Assembly: GCF_018614035.1 (NCBI RefSeq)
Contig: NZ_JAGGPA010000015.1
Coordinates: forward strand, 62,001 to 126,000
From: Streptomyces sp. ISL-96
Lineage (GTDB): Bacteria > Actinomycetota > Actinomycetes > Streptomycetales > Streptomycetaceae
Reading direction: 5' to 3'
DNA: 64,000 nt
Shown here: positions 1 through 8,280 of the stretch, in pieces
Position numbering within the stretch: position 1 is the stretch's first letter
Layout: each line of letters starts with the position of its first letter
Translations under genes and position numbers: made by a program
Notes under the pieces: generated by a model
The model's input: only the letters and a program-made list of their open reading frames with translations
Database searches by the model: none
What the model was told of the DNA's origin: nothing

Positions 1-423
1 GTCCACATCACCGGCCGCACGCGACTTCGCGTGCGCCTCGGCCAGGCCGCGGGTCTTGACGGCGTCCTCGGGCAGGGAGATCTCGGGGCAGTCCTTCCAG
101 AGGCGCTCCAGAGCGTAGAAGACACGCTCCTCGCTGTGCTGGACGTGGACGACGATGTCGACGTAGTCCAGGAGCACCCAGCGGGCCTCGCGGTCGCCCT
201 CGCGACGGACGGGCTTGACGCCGAGGTCCTTGTTCAGCCGCTCCTCGATCTCGTCGACGATCGACTTGACCTGGCGGTCGTTGGGCGCCGAAGCGACCAG
301 GAAGGCGTCGGTGATGGACAGCACATCGCTGACGTCGTACGCGATGATGTCGTGCGCGAGCCGGTCTGCGGCCGCCTGAGCGGCGGCGTTGATGAGCTCG
401 ATGGAACGGTCAGTGGCGGTCAC
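1..423 (-). CDS. rsfS: Ribosomal silencing factor RsfS (3' end outside window)
   Basis: RsfS binds ribosomal protein L14 on the 50S subunit and blocks subunit joining, lowering translation in starvation. The minus strand reads from a GTG at 423 without a stop to the window edge: 141 codons, close to full length for the family. Recognisable family stretches are DIIAYDVSDVLSITDAFLVA near the start, the ENxRQVK-like segment APNDRQVKSIVDEI, and WVLLDYVDIVVHV followed by FYALERLW. It lies 68 bases downstream of the LCP-like gene and in the same direction as nadD, the usual actinobacterial order nadD, LCP-like gene, rsfS. The C-terminus is not visible. The start is chosen because the protein begins as expected for the family; there is no strong ribosome binding site. 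Confidence 0.9.
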   Translation of the reverse strand, partial: MTATDRSIELINAAAQAAADRLAHDIIAYDVSDVLSITDAFLVASAPNDRQVKSIVDEIEERLNKDLGVKPVRREGDREARWVLLDYVDIVVHVQHSEERVFYALERLWKDCPEISLPEDAVKTRGLAEAHAKSRAAGDVD

Positions 424-491
424 TAGCAGGCTTTCGTCGGCGGTCAGAGATACCCCCAGGGTCTCACGGACCGCCGACAGCCCCGACGGGG

Positions 492-2120
492 TTACTTCAC
501 CTCGAAATCCTGGCCCAGGACGACCGTCACATCGGCGTTCGCGGCGGCCTTGCCCTTGCGCACCGCTTCCGCCGGCAGACCCAGTGTCTTCGCGACCTCC
601 TGGGCCTCCGCCTTCTGCGCCGCGTCGCCATAGCTGACCTGCGACGATGTGACCACAGCGGTGGCTTTTCCGGTGTCCACGAACGCGTATCCACCGGTGA
701 TCAGGGCAATCCTGGCGGTCTCGGTGGCGTCCGTGTTCCCGTGGGCGTTCTTGACGCCGACCCGCACCGCCGCACCCTGCTCCGGGCTGCTGGCCGAGCC
801 GCCGAGGATGTCCTTCACCACACTGCCCGCGGCGGAATCACTCAGCTTTCCGTCGGGCTGGACCGGCAGCTGCACCGTCTTGTACTTGCCGCGCTTGGCG
901 TGCTCGGCGAGCTTGGCGAGGGAGGCACCGAGGTCCTTCTCGGGCAGCGACGGGTCGAGGATCTGCGCCAGCGTGCGGACGGTGGTGGTCGCCGCCTGGG
1001 GGTCGTCCGAGATCTTCTTCAGTACGCCCTGCATGACCTGCCCGAACCGCTGGAGCTGCTTGTCCTCGGCCTCGCCCGGCGCCCGGTAGGTGGCGTACGC
1101 GACGGCCATCCGGCCACTCAGCGTCTGCTCCTTGCCCTGCCGCACCACGGGCGTCGCGCCCTTCTTGGTGTCGGGCACATCGGTGTCGGTGTCGATGTCG
1201 ATGTTGCCGACCAGCTCGACGAGGTTTTCCAGGTACGGGGTGTCGAGCCGCCAGGTGCCGCTGATCTTCGTCCCGAGCACGGAACCGATCGCCTCACGCG
1301 TGCCCGTCGAACCGTCGTCGTCGACGGACTTGGCGAGCGTGGTCGTGGTGCCGTCGTCGTTCGCGACGGAGAGCGAGTTGGGGAGCAGGACGGTGGTGCC
1401 CTGCCCCGTGGTGGTGTTGTCCACGAGCAGCGCGGTCGAGGTGGCCCCCTGCCTGGTGTGCAGGTGCACCGCGATCACATCGCGCTTGTCCGGGCCCGAC
1501 GCGTTGGCCGGAGCGTCCCCCTTGCCCGCGACGCCGGGCAGCAGTCCCGCGTACCAGAGGTAGCCGACGCCGCCCGCGACGACGAGGGTCAGGGCGACGA
1601 CCAGGGAGACGACACGGTTACGGCCGCGGCGTCGGGCTTCCTCTCGGCGCTCGGTGCGGCTCTCGGTGAACTTCAGCCAGTCGATGACGTCTTCGGAGTT
1701 CTCGTCAGGCTCTTCGACGAAGGAGAACTGCTCGGTCGCGTACTCGGGCTCGGGCCGGCGCTGCTCGGGAACGGGCACACGAGCGGACACGGGAACGGGC
1801 TCGGGGGCCGGTTCGGGTTCCGGCTGAGGGGCGGGAGCGGCCTGCTGCGGGATCCACTGCTGCTGCTGAGCGGTGTCGACGTACCCGTACTGCTGCTGTT
1901 GCTGCTGCTGCGCGTACGGGTCGTACGACGGCTGCTGCTGCTGGGCGTACGGGTCATAGCCGTACGGCTGCTGTTGCGCGTCGTACTGCTGCGGCGGCTG
2001 TTCCTGTGACTGCTGCTGCTGGTACACCGGCTGTCCGTACGCGTCGTAGCCGATGATCTCCAGCTGCTGGGCGTAGGGATCCTGCGCGTACGGGTCGTAC
2101 GGGTACTGTCGGTCGTTCAC
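492..2120 (-). CDS. LCP-like membrane protein with LytR C-terminal domain
   Basis: A 542-residue protein. Residues 1 to about 135 are a Gln/Tyr/Pro-rich cytoplasmic region with YDPYAQ-type repeats. One membrane helix follows a basic stretch (RRRGRNR, then VVSLVVALTLVVAGGVGYLW, about 170-190). The extracellular part has a divergent LytR-CpsA-Psr core, then a LytR_C-type domain (AVRVGVKNAHGN near 455). LCP enzymes move wall polymers from lipid carrier onto peptidoglycan. Here the usual Asp/Arg catalytic signature (DTMM and IPRD) is not visible; the equivalent region reads STALLVDNTTTGQGTTVLLP. Only the late AYATYR and QLQRFGQ segments resemble the family. It may be a regulatory or scaffold relative rather than an active transferase. 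It sits between nadD (53 bases upstream) and rsfS. I recall an LCP enzyme (PdtA) of S. coelicolor near this locus but cannot claim orthology. Confidence 0.75.
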   Translation of the reverse strand: MNDRQYPYDPYAQDPYAQQLEIIGYDAYGQPVYQQQQSQEQPPQQYDAQQQPYGYDPYAQQQQPSYDPYAQQQQQQQYGYVDTAQQQQWIPQQAAPAPQPEPEPAPEPVPVSARVPVPEQRRPEPEYATEQFSFVEEPDENSEDVIDWLKFTESRTERREEARRRGRNRVVSLVVALTLVVAGGVGYLWYAGLLPGVAGKGDAPANASGPDKRDVIAVHLHTRQGATSTALLVDNTTTGQGTTVLLPNSLSVANDDGTTTTLAKSVDDDGSTGTREAIGSVLGTKISGTWRLDTPYLENLVELVGNIDIDTDTDVPDTKKGATPVVRQGKEQTLSGRMAVAYATYRAPGEAEDKQLQRFGQVMQGVLKKISDDPQAATTTVRTLAQILDPSLPEKDLGASLAKLAEHAKRGKYKTVQLPVQPDGKLSDSAAGSVVKDILGGSASSPEQGAAVRVGVKNAHGNTDATETARIALITGGYAFVDTGKATAVVTSSQVSYGDAAQKAEAQEVAKTLGLPAEAVRKGKAAANADVTVVLGQDFEVK

Positions 2121-2173
2121 CGGTGCCCCTCTCCCTGCTTGTCTGTGCTCCCCGTACTGCCGGGCCGGCCCGC

Positions 2174-2788
2174 TCAGTCGCGGTACAGCGCGCGCTTGTC
2201 GATGTAGCGGACCACACCGTCCGGAACCAGATACCAGACAGGCTCACCCGCCGCGACCCTCGCCCGGCAGTCGGTCGAGGAGATTGCCAGGGCGGGCACC
2301 TCGACCAGGGAGACGCCTCCCTTGGGCAGCCCGTCGTCCGTCAGGTCGTGGCCGGGCCTGGTCACACCGATGAAGTGGGAGAGCGAGAACAGCTCCTCCG
2401 CGTCCCGCCAGGTGAGGATCTGAGCGAGCGCGTCGGCGCCGGTGATGAAGAAGAGATCCGAGTCGCTGTTCAGCTCGCGAAGATCCCGCAGTGTGTCGAT
2501 GGTGTACGTCGGACCGCCACGGTCGATGTCGATCCGGCTCACCGAGAACTGCGGGTTGGACGCCGTCGCGATGACCGTCATCAGATAGCGGTCCTCGGCC
2601 GGGGACACGTGCTTGTGGCTCTTCTGCCACGGCTGCCCGGTCGGTACGAACACCACCTCGTCGAGGTGGAACTGGGCGGCCACCTCGCTGGCGGCCACCA
2701 GGTGTCCGTGATGGATCGGGTCGAACGTCCCGCCCATCACGCCGAGTCGGCGCTTGCCACGACCGCTCGGCTTTTGCTGCTCTCCCAT
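2174..2788 (-). CDS. nadD: Nicotinate-nucleotide adenylyltransferase
   Basis: NadD transfers AMP from ATP to nicotinic acid mononucleotide in NAD synthesis. The nucleotidyltransferase signature [15 protein letters not shown] is near residue 20, the substrate loop [11 protein letters not shown] follows, and ISSTDCRAR near the C-terminus matches the ISST motif that binds ATP. I chose the ATG at 2788 (product 204 residues, MGEQQKP start) rather than the longer frame beginning at 2860, because the extra 24 residues are low-complexity and Streptomyces NadD proteins begin close to this MGEQ sequence. It is followed by the LCP-like gene and rsfS on the same strand, probably one transcript. Confidence 0.93.
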   Translation of the reverse strand: MGEQQKPSGRGKRRLGVMGGTFDPIHHGHLVAASEVAAQFHLDEVVFVPTGQPWQKSHKHVSPAEDRYLMTVIATASNPQFSVSRIDIDRGGPTYTIDTLRDLRELNSDSDLFFITGADALAQILTWRDAEELFSLSHFIGVTRPGHDLTDDGLPKGGVSLVEVPALAISSTDCRARVAAGEPVWYLVPDGVVRYIDKRALYRD

Positions 2789-2826
2789 GCGTGCAGAGCC
2801 TACTGGCCCTCTCTCGCGGCCCTTCC

Positions 2827-2994
2827 TCAGCGGTCGCGGTTGAAGCGCGTGGTGATCCACAGCAGCACCAGGAGCGCGAGGAGCGCGCCGCCACCGGTGA
2901 GGTACGGGTTGAGGGATTCGTGGTTCCCGCCGTGCTCGCCGCCGTCACCGGAGGCAAGGGTCACGAGGGAGACAGCGGTGCTGTGGAGGCTCAT
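2827..2994 (-). CDS. Small single-helix membrane protein, 55 residues
   Basis: A short reading frame immediately upstream of nadD. It starts with ATG at 2994 and reads [20 protein letters not shown], then an Asn/His-rich linker, and a single membrane helix ([18 protein letters not shown]) ending in RFNRDR and a TGA. The Gly/His-rich outside, one helix, basic tail design suggests N-out, C-in topology. I recognise the layout from other Streptomyces genomes, where an almost identical short protein precedes nadD. Function unknown. It lies 38 bases upstream of nadD and could be co-transcribed with it. Confidence 0.75.
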   Translation of the reverse strand: MSLHSTAVSLVTLASGDGGEHGGNHESLNPYLTGGGALLALLVLLWITTRFNRDR

Positions 2995-3212
2995 GTTCGG
3001 CAGGACCTATCGGGAGTCGGAGCGGGGCGGAGAACTTCGGAGACTTCCCCGACATCGTATGCGGGCCGCCCGGGCACGCTCACGCCGACTCAGACGTTCA
3101 CGCATTGTCCGGTTCCGCGAACCGGCCCAGCGCGCCGCACGTGAGCACACACGAGCACATACGCTGAGGCGAGTCCGGGGGACGGGAAACACTCGTAGAC
3201 AGGGGGCCACCC

Positions 3213-4304
3213 ATGACCGACGGCAATCACGAGAACGTACCGAGCCGCAATCGCCGGCGCTTCCCGGACATCTCCTCCCGGGCGTACGAACATCCGGCGG
3301 ACCGCTCGGCCCTGGTGGCCTTGCGCAAGCTCACCGGCTTCGACACGGTGTTCAAGGCACTGAGCGGGCTGCTCCCCGAGCGCAGCCTGCGGCTGCTGTT
3401 CCTCTCCGACTCGGTGCGCGTGAGCGAGGCCCAGTTCGCGCATCTGCACGCGATGCTGCTGGATGCCTGCTACATCCTGGACCTGAAGAAGGTCCCTCCG
3501 ATGTACGTCACGCAGGACCCGAAGCCCAATGCCATGTGCATCGGTCTGGACGAGCCGATCATCGTGGTCACCACGGGCCTCGTCGAGCTGCTCGACGAGG
3601 AGGAGATGCGGGCGGTCGTCGGCCATGAGGTGGGCCACGCCCTGTCCGGGCACTCCGTGTACCGGACGATCCTGCTCTTCCTCACGAACCTGGCGCTCAA
3701 GGTCGCCTGGATCCCGCTCGGCAACATCGCGATCATGGCGATCGTGACGGCACTGCGCGAGTGGTTCCGCAAGTCGGAGCTCTCCGCGGACCGCGCCGGT
3801 CTGCTGGTCGGCCAGGACCTCCAGTCGTCGATGCGCGGCCTGATGAAGATCGCCGGAGGCAACCATCTGCACGAGATGAACGTGGACGCGTTCCTGGAGC
3901 AGGCCGACGAGTACGAAGCGGGCGGCGACCTCCGCGACTCCGTGCTGAAGATCCTCAATGTCCTGCCGCGCTCGCACCCGTTCACGACGGTACGGGCCGC
4001 CGAGCTGAAGAAGTGGGCGGAGAGCCGCGACTACCAGCGGATCATGGACGGCCACTACCCGAAGCGCGACGAGGACGGCGACACCTCCGTCACGGACTCC
4101 TTCCGCGAGTCCGCGTCGCACTACGCCGACACGGTACGCACGAGCAAGGACCCGCTGATGAAGCTCGTGGGCGACCTCGCCGGCGGCGCGGGCGACCTGG
4201 GCGGCAAGCTGCGGGACAAGTTCACCGGCGGCGGCAGCGGCAGCGGCAGCGGCACCAACAATGGCAGCGACACGGGCAAGGGTCCGGGCCCCGACGCTCC
4301 GTAG
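3213..4304 (+). CDS. M48 family zinc metallopeptidase
   Basis: A 363-residue protein with the M48 zinc site: VVGHEVGHALSGH near residues 137-149 supplies HExxH, and ELSADRAGLL (about 190-199) carries the third ligand Glu. A hydrophobic segment lies between them (TILLFLTNLALKVAWIPLGNIAIMAIV), as in membrane-associated M48 proteases of the HtpX/Ste24 type. The last 40 residues are Gly/Ser-rich (GGGSGSGSG). ATG at 3213 is preceded by AGGGGG at a 6-base spacing. It is transcribed away from nadD and converges on the next gene. Likely role is turnover of membrane or surface proteins; substrate unknown. Confidence 0.88.
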   Translation: MTDGNHENVPSRNRRRFPDISSRAYEHPADRSALVALRKLTGFDTVFKALSGLLPERSLRLLFLSDSVRVSEAQFAHLHAMLLDACYILDLKKVPPMYVTQDPKPNAMCIGLDEPIIVVTTGLVELLDEEEMRAVVGHEVGHALSGHSVYRTILLFLTNLALKVAWIPLGNIAIMAIVTALREWFRKSELSADRAGLLVGQDLQSSMRGLMKIAGGNHLHEMNVDAFLEQADEYEAGGDLRDSVLKILNVLPRSHPFTTVRAAELKKWAESRDYQRIMDGHYPKRDEDGDTSVTDSFRESASHYADTVRTSKDPLMKLVGDLAGGAGDLGGKLRDKFTGGGSGSGSGTNNGSDTGKGPGPDAP

Positions 4305-4334
4305 CGTCTACCTCCCGGGCGCCCCCCGGACGCC

Positions 4335-5438
4335 CTACGGGCGTGACGCGCTCGGGGCGAGCGCGCCGCACAGCGCCGCCGTGGCCCGGCCCGTCGCGTA
4401 CGGGTCGGTCCCGGCGGGGCCCTCGGCCGTGGCCCGCTGCCCGGCGAGCACCGGCCGCAGACGGTCCGCCGCGTCGGCGGAGCACGCCTGGGGCCCGGCC
4501 TGGACGTACGACACAAGCAGCTCGGCCCGGTGCATCCGCAGGTCGTCGCGGTCGAAGCCGAAGTGCAGTTCGCGGCGGACGGTGAACAGCGACGCGCCGT
4601 CGGACCCGGAGGCTCCCGCCGGCCGCACCGCGTACACGAAGGTGTGGTCCGAGGTCACCTCCAGGCGGTGGGACTGCGTCTCCTCGACGCGCAGTATGCC
4701 CTGGACGCGCGCCTGCGGGCTCGCGAGCGTCACCTTCGCCGGGTCGAAGCGGACCAGCCATCCCGTGGCCGCGTGCCTGCCGTCGTCGGCCGGGGCGTCG
4801 AAGCTGCGGTCGAACTGGGTCAGCTGGTCGGGGTCGAGCAGGGTGCGCACCGGGCGGACCGTGGAGCCGTTCAGTACGTCCGGGTCGAGGGACGACTCGA
4901 CGAGGTAGTCCTTCGCGATGGTCAGCGCGGCCATCACCTGCCCCTCCGAGAAGTGCGCGGTGCGCCGCGCGGGCGGCAGGGTGACGCCCTCGGCGCCGGT
5001 CCGGAACTGCGCGGCCGGACTGCGTGCGAAGAGCTCGGCGGGCTCACCGCCCGTAACCGTGCCCTGCGGAGCCAGCGGTACGACCATCGTCCGCAGCAGC
5101 CCCGCGCGGGTGGCGCCCGGTGGCTGGTACGGGTGGCGTACGCCCATGTAGATCGCCGTGCCGAAGGCGATCGCCACGAGCAGGACGAGCACCAGCGCCT
5201 GCTTCGCCCCCGAGCCGCCCCTGCGGCCCCCGCCGCCCATGCCGGCGGCCCGGGCCTTCCAGGCAGGCCGGCTGCGTACGGCCTTCTCGTGATCGTCCAG
5301 TCGTTCCTGGGCGGAGTACTCCTGGAGGCGGGCAGCCCGCACAAACGATTCGTCGAAGACGACGGACCGGTATTCGTCGTCGCTGCCACCCGGGAGGCCC
5401 TCGGGTACCCCCTCAGGTGGCTCTCCGCGCCCTGCCAT
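4335..5438 (-). CDS. Single-pass membrane protein with SVVFDExFVRAA motif
   Basis: A 367-residue protein of no known enzyme family. The cytoplasmic N-terminus carries EYRSVVFDESFVRAARLQE (about residues 21-40), a motif repeated almost exactly in the neighbouring gene. A Gly/Arg-rich linker and one membrane helix follow (ALVLVLLVAIAFGTAIYMGV, about 81-100), then about 265 residues that would lie outside the membrane. Position and pairing fit what I remember as SCO2583 or SCO2584 of S. coelicolor, reported to interact with Mre proteins of the spore-wall synthesizing complex. That link is from memory. The only Cys pair (QACSAD and ALCGAL near the C-terminus) could form a disulfide. Confidence 0.7.
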   Translation of the reverse strand: MAGRGEPPEGVPEGLPGGSDDEYRSVVFDESFVRAARLQEYSAQERLDDHEKAVRSRPAWKARAAGMGGGGRRGGSGAKQALVLVLLVAIAFGTAIYMGVRHPYQPPGATRAGLLRTMVVPLAPQGTVTGGEPAELFARSPAAQFRTGAEGVTLPPARRTAHFSEGQVMAALTIAKDYLVESSLDPDVLNGSTVRPVRTLLDPDQLTQFDRSFDAPADDGRHAATGWLVRFDPAKVTLASPQARVQGILRVEETQSHRLEVTSDHTFVYAVRPAGASGSDGASLFTVRRELHFGFDRDDLRMHRAELLVSYVQAGPQACSADAADRLRPVLAGQRATAEGPAGTDPYATGRATAALCGALAPSASRP

Positions 5439-5516
5439 ATCTTCAGGGTAGGTCGGGCGAAGGGGTCGTAAACGCCCTGCTGCTCGACAAGTTGTGACGA
5501 CTTCACGCAGGCCCCG

Positions 5517-6144
5517 TCAGGGCGTGGTGCGCGGAACCGCCGACGCGGCGGGCGCGGAGTACTCGGCGGAGGCCGAGGGGCCGCCGGTCCGGGAATTGTC
5601 GCTCGTAGCGGGCACCGGCACCTGGTCCTCGCGCCCGCCGGACGCCGCCCCCCGGTAGACCGCGGTGAAAGCGAGCGCCACCATCCCGATGCCCATCAGC
5701 AGGGCCAGGATCCAGGCCACGGGCCGGTGCCAGCGCGCATGCCCCCGGTACGGGCGCAGGGCGCCTCCGTGCCGCCCGTACGGGCCCGTACCGTCGCCGT
5801 ACTCGCCGTCGTACTCCCCGGTACTCGCCGTCGCCGTCCAGCGGCCCGTACGCGCCGTCGTGGCGGGGATCGCGGGCGTCGTGCCCGGAGCCGTACCCGT
5901 CGTCGAAGAGATCGTCGTCCGGGGAGACCTTGCCGGCCCTCGCCCTGGTCGCCTCGGCGTCGGCGCGCGCCTGGGCGGCCGACAACAGCCGCTCCACGGC
6001 GGTCGGTTCATGGACCTCGGCGGCCCGTACGAAGTCCTCGTCGAACACCACGGAGGCGAAGTCCTCGTCCGCGCCCCCGCGGTCGACAGGGTCCTCAGGG
6101 TCCCAGCCGTCCTGGAACGGCTTGCCCCCCACGTCGTCCGGCAC
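5517..6144 (-). pseudogene. Membrane protein paralogous to the 4335-5438 gene, interrupted by a frameshift
   Basis: The N-terminal half starts with GTG at 6144 (VPDDVGGKPFQDGW) and contains DFASVVFDEDFVRAAEVHE, the motif shared with the adjacent gene. It stays in frame to about 5820 (LDGDGEY). The natural continuation (GEYDGEYGDGTGPYG, then membrane helix VAWILALLMGIGMVALAFTAVY and a Ser/Thr-rich tail ending VPRTTP) is in another frame and stops at 5517. Removing one base in the C/G run at 5816-5821 restores a protein of about 208 residues with one membrane helix. As read, the first frame runs on to 5503 as Arg-rich sequence without the helix. The shift falls between two GAGTAC direct repeats, so a slippage mutation or a base-calling error are both possible. 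Intact homologues in other Streptomyces have the same two halves joined. Confidence 0.7.
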
Positions 6145-6212
6145 TCGTTCAGCGTAGACCTGGACGCTCGTTTTGGGCAGAGAACGTGCGAACGATGCGT
6201 GCGCAGGGTTCG

Positions 6213-7538
6213 CTAACGCGTGTGACCGTCGCCCGTCACGATGTACTTCGTCGAGGTCAGCTCGGGCAGACCCATCGGACCGCGCGCGTGCAGCTTCTGC
6301 GTCGAAATCCCGATCTCGGCGCCGAAACCGAACTGACCGCCGTCCGTGAAGCGTGTGGACGCGTTCACCGCGACCGTCGTCGAGTCCACCAGCTGCGTGA
6401 AGCGCCGGGCCGCCGCCTGCGACGTTGTGACGATCGCCTCGGTGTGCCCGGAGGTCCAGCGGCGGATGTGGGTGACGGCGCCGTCCAGCGAGTCGACGAC
6501 GGCGGCGGCGATGTCGTACGACAGGTACTCCCTCTCCCAGTCCTCCTCCGTGGCCGCCACGGCCGACACCTTGGACCCCTCGGCGTACGGCAGCACCCGC
6601 TCGTCGCCGTGGACCGTGACGCCCGCCTCGGCGAGCGCGTCCAGGGCGCGCGGCAGGAAGGCGTCCGCGATGTCCCGGTGGACGAGGAGGGTCTCGGCGG
6701 CGTTGCAGACGCTGGGCCGCTGCGCCTTGGAGTTGACGAGGATGTCGACGGCCATGTCGATGTCGGCCTCCGCGTCCACGTAGACGTGGCAGTTGCCGGT
6801 GCCCGTCTCGATGACGGGGACGGTGGACTCCTCGACGACCGTACGGATCAGGGACGCGCCGCCGCGCGGGATCAGCACGTCGACCAGACCCCGGGCGCGC
6901 ATCAGCTCCCGTACCGAATCGCGGGACTCCCCCGGCACGAGCTGCACGGCGTCGGCGGGCAGGCCGGCCCCGGCGATCGCGTCGCGCACGACGCCGACGA
7001 GCGCGGTGTTGGAGGCGTACGCCGACGACGAGCCGCGCAGCAGCACCGCGTTGCCGGACTTGAGGCAGAGCGCGGCGGCGTCGACGGTCACGTTCGGCCG
7101 GGCCTCGTAGATGATCCCGACGACGCCGAGCGGCACGCGGATCTGCCGCAGGTCGATGCCGTTGGGCAGGGTGGAGCCGCGTACGACCTCGCCAACCGGG
7201 TCGGGCAGCGCGGCCACGTCCCGTACGTCGGAGGCGATGGCGGCGACCCGCTCGGGGGTCAGCGTCAGCCGGTCGATGACCGTCTCGCTCGTGCTGGCGG
7301 CACGCGCCTTGGCGACGTCCTGGGCGTTGGCCTCGACGATCTCGTCCGTACGGGCCACCAGCGCGTCGGCGACCGCCAGCAGCGCGGCGTCCTTGGCGGA
7401 GCGCGGAAGTGGCGCGATCGCGTCGGCGGCGGTGCGGGCCCGCCGGGCGGTCAGCGTGACCGGGGACCCGGCCGCGGTCGTGTCGGCGAGGGGCGCGCCG
7501 GCGGGGGTCGCGTCGGCGAGAGGAGAGTGCGAGGTCAT
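6213..7538 (-). CDS. proA: Glutamate-5-semialdehyde dehydrogenase (gamma-glutamyl phosphate reductase)
   Basis: ProA reduces gamma-glutamyl phosphate with NADPH to glutamate semialdehyde, the second step of proline synthesis. The 441-residue product shows the family signature around the catalytic cysteine ([14 protein letters not shown], about residue 275), an NAD(P)-binding region ([18 protein letters not shown]) and the C-terminal [20 protein letters not shown] segment. Length is usual except for a 20-residue Ala/Pro-rich N-terminal extension before the conserved [13 protein letters not shown] at 7538. The partner proB lies upstream on the same strand with one small gene between them. Confidence 0.96.
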   Translation of the reverse strand: MTSHSPLADATPAGAPLADTTAAGSPVTLTARRARTAADAIAPLPRSAKDAALLAVADALVARTDEIVEANAQDVAKARAASTSETVIDRLTLTPERVAAIASDVRDVAALPDPVGEVVRGSTLPNGIDLRQIRVPLGVVGIIYEARPNVTVDAAALCLKSGNAVLLRGSSSAYASNTALVGVVRDAIAGAGLPADAVQLVPGESRDSVRELMRARGLVDVLIPRGGASLIRTVVEESTVPVIETGTGNCHVYVDAEADIDMAVDILVNSKAQRPSVCNAAETLLVHRDIADAFLPRALDALAEAGVTVHGDERVLPYAEGSKVSAVAATEEDWEREYLSYDIAAAVVDSLDGAVTHIRRWTSGHTEAIVTTSQAAARRFTQLVDSTTVAVNASTRFTDGGQFGFGAEIGISTQKLHARGPMGLPELTSTKYIVTGDGHTR

Positions 7539-7658
7539 ACCCGCAGGGTAATGCGCTCCCTGTGGGCATCCACCGGGTATCCCGCTCCGCGAGACGACCC
7601 GTCCACCGCGCCCGCCGCCCTCAGCCTCAGCTCAGCCCTCAGCCCGTGATCACAGCAG

Positions 7659-8144
7659 TCAGTACGGATGTACGCCCACCGGGGCCGCGGGCGGCGGGCC
7701 GTACCCCTCCGCGATCCGCTGGTGGTAGGTGTCCCGGTCGATGACCTCCAGGCCCACGATCTCCCACGGCGGCAGCTTCGACGTCGACCGGTGCTCCCCC
7801 CACAGCCGCAGCGCGACCGCCGCCGCGTCGTGCAGGTCACGCGCCTCTTCCCAGTAGCGGATCTCCGCGTGATCGTTGGCGTATCTGCTGGTCAGCAGGA
7901 AGGGATGGTCATTGGCGAGCTGTTCGAGGCCGCGCCTGACCTCCTGCAGCGGAGCCTCGGCGCCCGAGACGCTGAGGGTGATGTGCCAGAGCCTCGATGC
8001 CTCCCGCGTACCGTTGACCTCCCGGCCGGGAGCCGGTCCCTGGTCGGTCTCCGTGGCGTCGCCGAAGTCTGCTCCTGCCCCGACACTGGTCAGGGCTCGC
8101 TCGGCCGTCCCTCGGGGCAGCGCCCCCGGACGCGCTCGTCTCAC
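7659..8144 (-). CDS. Conserved hypothetical protein between proB and proA
   Basis: The conserved part begins at SRLWHITLSVSG and includes LANDHPFLLTSRYANDHAEI, YWEEARDLHDAAAVALRLWG and the terminal GYGPPPAAPVGVHPY. I know this only as an uncharacterised actinobacterial family. The start is assigned to a GTG at 8144 because AGGAGG lies at 8151-8156, an ideal ribosome binding site six bases away; this gives 161 residues, the first 55 or so being disordered. No membrane segment or signal peptide. The location between the two proline genes suggests a shared transcript, but nothing ties it to proline synthesis. Confidence 0.75.
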   Translation of the reverse strand: MRRARPGALPRGTAERALTSVGAGADFGDATETDQGPAPGREVNGTREASRLWHITLSVSGAEAPLQEVRRGLEQLANDHPFLLTSRYANDHAEIRYWEEARDLHDAAAVALRLWGEHRSTSKLPPWEIVGLEVIDRDTYHQRIAEGYGPPPAAPVGVHPY

Positions 8145-8280
8145 CGGCGGCCTCCTGTAATGCGTTGCGTTGCTGTACCCCGCGCTGCCGTGTCCCCCGC
8201 AACAAAGTTGACCAGTCCCGGGCCCGGCGCGTGACGGTTTTCCTGAAGGTCTCTGCCACGAGACCGGTCTTTCAGCCGTT

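Noticed and set aside
741-2009. A 422-codon plus-strand frame opposite the LCP-like gene
   Set aside because: Arg/Gly/Leu-rich sequence without any recognisable motif, in the shadow of a real gene.
5810-5825. Programmed frameshift as an explanation of the interrupted gene
   Set aside because: No typical slippery heptamer or downstream structure is evident; an ordinary indel between repeats is simpler.
5503-7569. A 688-codon minus-strand frame across proA and the frameshifted gene
   Set aside because: Most of it is proA read in the wrong frame; only the part near 5820-6144 is genuine.
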